A stretch of DNA of 64,000 nt from positions 26,024-90,023 of the forward strand of contig NZ_JAAIXY010000010.1 in assembly GCF_010894455.1 (NCBI RefSeq), read 5' to 3'. The translations under genes and the position numbers were made by a program. Of this stretch, positions 1-9,100 are shown in pieces. The notes beneath the pieces are model-generated. The model had not been told where the DNA came from and made no database searches. It saw only the letters and a list, made by a program, of their open reading frames with translations. Position 1 is the first letter of the stretch, and every line of letters starts with the position of its first letter. The stretch comes from Myxococcus eversor. GTDB lineage: Bacteria > Myxococcota > Myxococcia > Myxococcales > Myxococcaceae.

Positions 1-142
1 GCGAGGACGAGGCGCGCGCCCGTCATGAGGGGCCAGAAGAACTCCCAGACAGAGACGTCGAAGGAGAACGGGGTCTTCTGGAGGACGGTGTCGGAAGGCG
101 TCAGCGCGTACTGCTGCTGCATCCACAGCAGGCGGTTGACGA
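1..142 (-). repeat. 142-base identical block shared by A4 and A1 (second copy 9541-9682)
   Basis: Bases 1-142 match 9541-9682 with no difference; similarity then continues with substitutions to about position 650 (10190). The block codes for the A3/A4 core region, including the first pocket residues D, V and W. The repeat reaches the left edge, so its full length cannot be seen. It suggests A4 is a recent copy of, or was converted by, the serine-type A1. Confidence 0.9.
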
Positions 143-3100
143 CACCCGAGTGGGCATTCATGGCGCCCTTGGGGCGGCCGGTGGAGCCGGAGGTGAAGAT
201 GACGTAGGCGAGGGCGTCGGGACCGGCCAGCAGCTCGGGCGAGGAGGAGGGCTGGTGAGAGACAGCGTCCCAATCGGAGTCGAGGCACAGCACGCGAGCG
301 GTGTGCTGAGGGAGCACGGCCTTCAAGCGCTCATGGGTGAGGAGCACGGGCGCGTCCGCGTCCTCCAGCATGCCGGCGAGGCGCTCGCGGGGATACGCCG
401 GGTCCAAGGGAACGTAGGCGGCGCCGGACTTGAGGACCGCGAGCAGCGCGACGACGAGGTCGAACGAGCGCTCCAGGCAGACCCCGACGAGGACGCCGGG
501 GCGAGCACCGAGGGAGCGCAGGTGGTGCGCGAGCTGGTTTGCGCGTGAGTCGAGCTGCGCGTAGGAGAGCGTCTCGTCCTCGAAGCGCAGGGCCTCCGCT
601 TCGGGAGTACGGCGAGCCTGGGCCTCGATGAGCGAGTGCAGGCACACGTCGCGCGGAAGGTCGGCCGTGGTGTCGTTCCACGTCCGGAGCCGCGCGAGTT
701 CATCTCCCGTCAGCATCCCAAGCCCATGCATGGGCCGGTCCGCATCCGAGGTGACGGTCTCCAGCAGCACCCGGTAGTGACGCGCGAGCCGCTCCGCCGT
801 CCCCGCGTCGAACAAGTCCGTGTTGTAGGTCAGCGCCGCCGTCAGGACTCCATCGACCTCCTCGACGCCCAGGTCGAGGTCGAACTTCGCCGTCTCCGAT
901 TGGGGAGGCAGCAGCTCCATCTCCAGCCCCGGGAGCTTCAGTGGCTCGGTGGGGGTGTTCTGGAACGTGAGGGTGACCTGGAACAGCGGACTGCGGCTGA
1001 GGTCTCGCTGGGGCTGGAGCTCCTCGACGAGCTTCTCGAAGGGGACATCCTGGTGCTCGTACGCGGCCAGCGTGTGCTCACGGACCTGGGCGAGCAGCGC
1101 GCGGAACGACTGGCGGTCATCGATGGTCGACCGCAGCACGAGGGTGTTGACGAAGAAGCCGATGAGGCCCTCCACCTCCGAGCGGTGGCGGTTGGCGATC
1201 GGCATGCCGACGGAGATGTCGTCCTGTCGCGAGTAGCGTGAGAGCAGGAGCTGCCACGCCGCCAGCATCACCATGAAGGGAGTGGCGCCCGCGCGTTGTG
1301 CCAGCGTCTTCACCGCGTCGCTCGCCTCGCGCGGCAGAGCGAGAGGCAGCGTGGCGCCCCGGTACGTCTGCGCCGAGGGGCGAGGCCGGTCCGTCGGAAG
1401 CTCCAGCGCCTGGGAGGCACCCTCGAGCTGCTGTCGCCACCAGTCGAGCTCCTGCTTCAGCACCTCACCCCAGAGCCACTGTCGCTGCCACAGGGAGAAG
1501 TCCGCGTATTGCACGGGCAGCGGAGCCAGCGCGGAGGGCGGTCCTCCCGTCAGCTCGCGGTAGTACGCACCCAGCTCCCTCACCATGACGGCCGAGGACC
1601 AGCCGTCCGAGATGATGTGGTGCAGCGTCACGAGGAGCACATGCCGGCGAGGCGCCAGACGCACCAGCGAGGCGCGCACCAGCGGCCCCCGCGCGAGGTC
1701 GAAGGGGCGCTGGGCCTCCTCGCGTGCCATCCGACGCGCCTCGTCGTCGCGCGCATTGTCGGCCAGAGAGGACAGGTCCACGACCGGAAGCTCCAAGGAG
1801 AGCTCGGTGTGGATGTGCTGCACGGGCTCACCGTCCCGCGCGATGAAGGTCGTCCGCAGCGCCTCGTGTCTGCGCACGAGCGCATGCAGCGCGGCGCGAA
1901 GGGCCTCCACGTCCAGGACGCCTTCGAGCTTCAGCGCGGTGGGGAGGTTGTAGGCGGCGCTGCCCGGCTCGAGCTGGTCGAGGAACCAGAGCCGCTGCTG
2001 AGCGAACGAGAGCGGAATGGCCCCGTCGCGCGCGCCCGGGCGCAGCATGAGCCGCACCGCCCCCGTGCCTTCGCCGCTTCTCGACTCAATCCGCCGGGAG
2101 AGCTGCTCAATGGTGGGCGACTCGAAGAGGTCGCGCAGCGGGAGTTCCACTCCCATCACGGAATGGATGCGCGAGACGAGCTGGGTGGCGAGCAGGGAGT
2201 GGCCGCCGAGCGCGAAGAAGCTGTCCGTCGCCCCCACGTGCTCCACGCCCAGCACCTGCGCGAATACCTGCGCGAGCTGCTCCTCGGTCCGTGAGCGCGG
2301 CGCGGTGTCGCGAGTCCCCGAGTCGCTCTGGGCCGGCACTGGGAGGACCTTGCGGTCAGCCCTGCCGTTGACGGAGCGAAGGACCTGTTCGCGCTCCTCT
2401 CCCGTCAGCAGGGCAATGGAAGCAAGGCGCGCATCCGGCGCAGCCATCAACGCCTGGAGCGCGACGCTCCAGTGGTGGAGGAGGCGCTCGGGAGTGGAGG
2501 ACTCGAAGCGCGCGGCATCGAAGAGCAGGCGCAGCTCCAGCGAGTCCCCGGGGATGACGTACGCCTCCAGCGGCGTGTCCGTCTGGTCCACGATGGTGAA
2601 GTCGCGGATGCCCAGCGCATCCCCCGCGGAGTTCACCGCGGCGTCGACGGGGAAGTTCTCGACGATGAAGAGGGACTCGAAGAGGGGCGTGCCGCGCGGC
2701 ACGTCGCTCCACCCGTGCAGTCGCACCAGGGACGAGTGCTCGAACTGGCGCAGCTCGAGCTGCTGGGTGTGGAGCTGCTGGAGCCAGGAGAGCGCGGTGG
2801 TGTCGTCGTCGACGTGGACGCGGACGGGCACCGTGTTGATGAAGAGCCCGATGGCGCGGTCGATGCCGGAGACGTCGGCGGAGCGCCCCGAGGTGGTGGC
2901 GCCGAAGACGATGTCGCTCTCACCGGTGTGACGCGAGAGCACCAGCGCCCACGCGGCCTGGACCAGTGCATTGAGGGTGAGGTGGTGCTGGCGGACGAAG
3001 GCCTGGAGGTCCGCGGTGGCCCGGGCGGGCAGGTGGAACTGGAGGCGCTGACGCTGGAGCGCCGCGTCCGGGTCGTGGGGGAGGGCACCGGGCAGCGGCG

Positions 3101-6100
3101 TGGGCGCGGTGAAGCCACGCAGTGTCTTGCGCCAGTAGAGCTCCGCGGGCTCCATCGGCTGACGCTGGAGCCAGGTGATGTAGTCGCGGAAGACCGTCGC
3201 ATCCCTCCGGACCCAGACCAGCCCCGCGCGAACCTGCTCGTAGGTGGCGAAGAGGTCCTGGAAGAGGAGGCCCATGCTCCAGCCGTCCATCAACATGTGA
3301 TGCGTCGTCCCGAGCGCGCGCCACGTCTGCTCATCGGTGCGGATGACCGTCAGACGCAGCAGCGGCGGCGTGCGCAGGTCGAACCCGCGAGCGCGGTCCT
3401 CGGCGAGGAGGACCTCGAAGCGGGACTGCTGCTCCACCTCCCCCACTCCACGCCAGTCGAGCTCCTCCCACGGAAGCGCCGCACCAGGGTGGACGAGCTG
3501 GAGGGGTTCCTGCGAGCCGCCCGTGAGGAAGGACGTGCGAAGCAGGGGCTGACGCTGGATGACGGCCTCCCAGGTGCGCCGGAACGCATCCAGGTCCAAC
3601 GCGCCACCGAAGGTCCACGTCAACTGGGTGACGTAGACGCCAGAGCCCGGCGCCGCGAGGGTGTGGAAGAGCATGCCCTGCTGCAAGGGCGACAGCGGAT
3701 AGAGGTCCTCCACCGGCGTGCCCGAGGCAACCAGTCGGTCCGAGATGGCCTGCTTCAACCGGCTCAGGACGACGTCCGCGGACTCATGGCCCTTCGTGTC
3801 CGTCGACGTGCGCTGGGTGAGCGCGAGCAGCGCGGAGTCCGACTGCTCGGCCCAGGCACCGCCCTCGAAACTCACGACCCGGGCGAGGGCCTCCAGCGTC
3901 GGGTGCTGGAAGAGCTGCTGGGTGGTGAGCTGGAGGCCCGCGTTGCGTGCGCGGGAGACAATCTGGATGGAGAGGATGGAGTCGCCGCCCAGCGCGAAGA
4001 AGTTGTCCTGGCGCGTGACACGCGGCGCGCGCAGCGCGTCGGACCAGATGGCGGCGAGGACCTTCTCCTGGGGAGTCTTCGGCGCGGAGTCGTCGGGGAC
4101 CGCGGACTGCTGGCTCTGGCTCAGCGGCGAGGGGAGGGCCTTGCGGTCGACCTTGCCGTTGGGAGTGAGGGGGAGCGCGGGGAGGGAGACGAAGAGGGAC
4201 GGCACCATGTGCTCGGGCAGGTGCCGTTGGACGAAGTCGCGCAGCGCGGAGGAGTCGAGCGAGTGGCCGGGCTGAGGGACGAGCCACGCGACGAGGCGCC
4301 CGTCACCGGAGGCATCGAGGTGGACACCCGCGACGGCCTGGAGGACGGAGGTGTGGCGTGAAAGCGCGGCCTCGACTTCTCCCAGTTCGATGCGGAAGCC
4401 ACGCAACTTCACCTGGAAGTCGGCGCGGCCGAGGAAGTCGAGCGAGCCGTCAGGGCGCCAGCGAGCGAGGTCACCGGTGCGGTAGAGGCGAGCGCCGGGG
4501 ACGCCGGAGAACGCATCGGGGAGGAAACGCTCGGCGGTGAGGTCGGGGCGGCCGAGGTAGCCGCGAACGACACCTTCGCCAGAGATGAAGAGCTCGCCGG
4601 GTGAGCCGATGGGGCAGGGCTGGCCCGAGGCGTCGAGGACGAAGAGCCGGTTGTTGGCGAGGGGCGTGCCGATGGAAAGCGTGGAGGCGTCTTCGTCGGA
4701 GGGAGAAGCGGAGTGGGCGGAGGACCAGACGGTGGTTTCCGTCGGGCCGTACATGTTGAGGAGAGAGGAGTGCGGGAGCGCGGCGCGAAGCTGAGAGGCG
4801 AGCGGGCCGGGGAGTGCCTCACCACCGACGAGAAGGTATCGGAGCGAGGAGAGGGCGGCGACCGAGTCCGCGGCGAGCACCCTGGCGCGCGCGAAGGAGG
4901 GCGTGCACTGGAGGTGGGAGACAGGATGGCGGCGGAGAACCTCGGGCAGCGTCAGCGCGGTGCCGAGGCGAGAGGCGGCGCGCTCGTCATGGAGGACGAC
5001 GTGGAAGCCGCGGCAGAGCGTCCAGAGCAGCTCCAGGACGGAGATGTCGAAGGAGATGGAAGTGACGGCGAGCCAGGTGCCGGGAGAGGAACCCAGGCGG
5101 TCATCCATGGCGGCGAAGAAGTTGGCGGCGGTGCGGTGGGGCACCATCACGCCCTTGGGCCTGCCAGTGGAGCCCGACGTGTAGATGACGTACGCCAGAT
5201 TCACCGCGTCCGCGCTGCCGGGGGCCCGTGCTTCCTCATCGCCCGTCTCATCGAGGAGGAGGACGTGCGCATCCGAGGCAGGCAGTGAGTCGCGGAGGTG
5301 GCGCGAGGTGAGGATGAACGGAGCGCGAGAGTCCTGGAGCATCCAGGAGAGACGGTCCGAGGGGTAATCGGGGTCGAGGGGAAGGTAGGCGCCGCCCGCG
5401 TGGAGGATGGCGAGCATGGCGGCGACCATGTCGGCGGAGCGGTGGACGAAGAGACCGACGGGAGCGTCCGGACGGAGCCCGAGGGACTGGAGTCGGTGGG
5501 AGAGCCGAAGGACGCGCTGGCGGAGGTGACGATAGGAGACGGAGACGTCACCGAAGGACAGCGCGGTGGCGTCGGGGGTGCGCGCGGCCTGTGCCTCGAA
5601 TTGAAGATGGAGGCAGGACGGGTCGAAGTCGCGTGAAGAGGCGTTGAAGGAGCGAAGGACCTGTTCGCGCTCCTCGCCCGTCAGCAGAGAGAGCGCCCCC
5701 AGGCGTGAGTCGGGACTGGAGATGAGGGCCTGGAGCGCGGCGCCCCAGTGGCGAAGGAGGCGCTCGGGAGTGGAGGGCTCGAAGCGCGCGGCATCGAAGA
5801 GCAGGCGCAGCTCCAGCGAATCCCCGGGGATGACGTACGCCTCCAGCGGGGTATCGGCCTGCTCACGCGCGCTGAAGTCGCGAATCCCCAGGTCGGCGCT
5901 GGCCGAGTTGATGGCGGCGTCGACGGGGAAGTTCTCGACGATGAAGAGCGACTCGAAGAGGGGCGTGCCACGCGGCACGTCGCTCCACCGCTGGAGATGG
6001 GTCAGTGGTGTGTGCTCGAACTGGCGCAGCTCCAACTGCTGGGTGTGGAGCTGCTGGAGCCAGGAGAGCGCGGTGGTGTCGTCGTCGACGAAGATGCGAA

Positions 6101-9100
6101 CGGGCAGGGTGTTGATGAAGAGCCCGATGGCGTTCTCGATGCCGGAGACCTCGGCGGAGCGACCCGAGGTGGTGGCGCCGAAGACGATGTCCTTCTCACC
6201 GGTGTGACGTGAGAGCACCAGGGTCCATGCGGCCTGGACCAGCGCATTGAGGGTGAGGTGGTGCTGGCGGACGAAGGCCTGGAGGTCCGCGGTGAGTTGA
6301 GCGGGCAGCCAGGCGTTCAGGTGCTGACGCCGGAGCACCGCATTCGGGCTTCGGGGCAGGGCGCCAGGCAGGGGCGTGGGCGCGGTGAAGCCGCGCAGCG
6401 TCTTTCGCCAGTAGAGCTCCGCGGGCTCCAACGACTGTCGCTGGAGCCAGGCGATGTAGTCGCGGAAGGAGGTCGCCCCACTGCCGGACGGGCGCCGACC
6501 GGAGCGAACCTGCTCGTAGGTGGTGAAGAGCTCCTGGAAGAGGAGCCCGAGGCTCCAGCCATCCACGATGAGGTGGTGCAGCGTCCAGAGGACTCGCCAC
6601 GCGCGCTCCTCCGTGCGGATGACCGTCAGGCGCAGCAGCGGTGGCGCGCGCAGGTCGAAGCCACGAGCACGGTCCTCGGCGACGAGCGTCTCGAAGCGGC
6701 TTCGCTGCTCGGCTTCATCCACTCCGCGCCAGTCGTGCTCCTCCCAGGGGAGCGTGGCTTCCGGGTGGACCCACTGGAGCGGCTCGGCGGCGCCCTCGGC
6801 GACGAAGGACGTGCGCAGCAAGGGCTGACGCTGGATGACGGCTTCCCAGGTGCGACGGAAGGCGGTCATGTCCACGGCGCCGCCGAAGGTCCACGCCAAC
6901 TGCGTGACGTAGACGCCGGTGCCCGGGGCCGTGAGGGTGTGGAAGAGCATGCCCTGCTGCAAGGGCGACAGCGGATAGAGGTCGTCCGCCAGCGTCCCCA
7001 CTGGCAGCACGCGGTCGAGCACCGGCTGGGACAGCCTTGCCAGGGGGAAGTCGGTGGGCGTGAAGCGGCGGGCGTCGTCGGAGCCTCGCTCGTCGATGAG
7101 CCTCCGCAGCGTGTGCAGGCACCGCTCCGCCAGGGATTGAATGGTCTCTTCCCGGTGCGCGGCCTCGCTGTACGTCCACACCAGGGTCAGCCGGCCCTCG
7201 AAGACGTAGCCGTTGATCTCCAAGAGGTGGGAGAGCGCCGCATCGGGAGCGCGCAGGGTGCCCAGGGGCTCGCGCGTCGCGGTGAAGGGATTCAGCACCG
7301 AGCCGTCACCACCGGACTGGTGGAACTGGCCCAGGTAGTTGAAGAGCACCTGCGCATGAGGCAGCGCGCGCAAATCCCTCGCATGCTCCTCGTCCACCAG
7401 GTGGCGCAGCAGGCCGTAGCCCAGGCCCTTGCGAGGAAGGCGCCGCAGCGAGTCCCTCACCGCGCGCAGCCGGTCACCCAGGCTGGTGGTGCCCGAGACA
7501 TCCAGCGTCACGGGATACAGGGTGGTGAGCCAGCCCACGGTGCGAGACAGGTCCACGTCGTCGGAGAACGGCTCGCGACCGTGGCCCTCCAGTTCCACGC
7601 GCAGGCGAGGCTGGCCCATCCAGTGCGTGAGGCTGTCGGTCACCGCCGTCAACAGCACGTCGTTGATGTGCGCCCGCCAGGCAGACGGAGTCTCCTGCAA
7701 CAGCAGCCGCGTCTGGGCCTCGTCCAGGGAGACTTCCACCGTGCGCGAGGAGGCCACGGAAGCGGCACCGCCCGCGCCATCCCTGGGAATGGAGGCAACC
7801 TCGAGTCGCCCCTCTTCGAGCCACCAGGTCCGCTCCCGTGCGACTTCCTCGGTGCGCGCGAAGTCGCTCAGCTTCGAGGCCCAGGCCTTGAAGGACGTGG
7901 ACCTGGGAGGCAGCGCCACCGGGCGGCCCTGTCTCGACTGCACATACGCCGCGCCGAGGTCCTCCAGGAGCGTGCGCCAGGAGACGCCATCCACGCCCAG
8001 GTGGTGCACCGACAGCAGGAGCCGTGAGCCTCGCTCGGCGCCGAGGTTGAAGAGCGCGGCACGCAGGAGCAGCCCTTCATCCAGCCTGTGGCTCGCGTGG
8101 AGGCGAGTGGACGCTGACTCCAGGGCCGAGGGCAACTCCGCGTCGGGCACGGAGGAGAGGTCCACCTGCTCCAGGCGGACAGGCGCCTCCAGGCCGGTGA
8201 ACTCCTGGAGCCAGGTGCCATCCTGTCGGCGCGTGAAGCGCAGGCGCAACGTGTCGTGGTGGGCGACGACGGAGCGCAGCGCTGCTTCCAGGCACGGGAT
8301 GTCCACCGGCTCGCTCGACGCGAGCATGAAGGCCTGGGCGAAGTGATGCGGTTCGACGAGCTCCTTCTCGAAGAAGTCGAGCTGGATGGGCGTCAGGAGG
8401 GAGGTGCCGAGCACCGGGCCCTGTTCAACCTGTGGCCCACCCTGCTCCTGCGCCACGCGCGCCAGCGCTTCCAATGTCTGGTGTTGGAAGAGCTGGTTGG
8501 CGGCCAGATGCAGGCCGGCCTGACGCGCGCGCGCGACGACCTGGATGGCGAGGATGGAGTCTCCGCCCAGCTCGAAGAAGTTGTCGCGCAGGCCGATGCG
8601 CGGCACGCCCAGCAGCTCGGTCCAGATGGAGGCCAGCGCCTGCTGACGAGGCGTCTGGGGTTCGACGAAATCTCCCGCGTCGCGCGACTTCAGCTCCGGA
8701 GCCGGCAGCGCGCGCCTGTCGACCTTGCCGTTGGGAGAGAGGGGCAGTGCCGGCAGTGACACGAAGGCCGAGGGCACCATGAACTCGGGCAGGCGCTCGG
8801 AGAGGGAAGCGCGCAGGGCCTGGAGGTCGAGCTCGGCGGAGGAGACGAGGTACGCGACGAGGCGGGGAGCGGACGCATCCTCGCGAAGGACGACGACGGC
8901 ATCGGAGACGCCGGGGAAGGCGAGGAGTGACGCCTCGATTTCACCGAGCTCGATGCGGAAGCCACGCAGCTTGACCTGGAAGTCGGCGCGGCCGAGGTAC
9001 TCGAGAGAGCCATCAGGCAGCCATCGAGCGAGGTCGCCGGTGCGGTAGATGCGGGCGCCCGGAGTGCCGGAGAAGGCATCGGGGAGGAAGCGCTCGGCGG

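Noticed and set aside
2472..8027. Long plus-strand open frames of about 590-630 codons opposite the NRPS gene
   Set aside because: High-GC codon bias on the minus strand keeps antisense frames open. Their translations are Arg/Glu/Gly-rich with no domain motifs.
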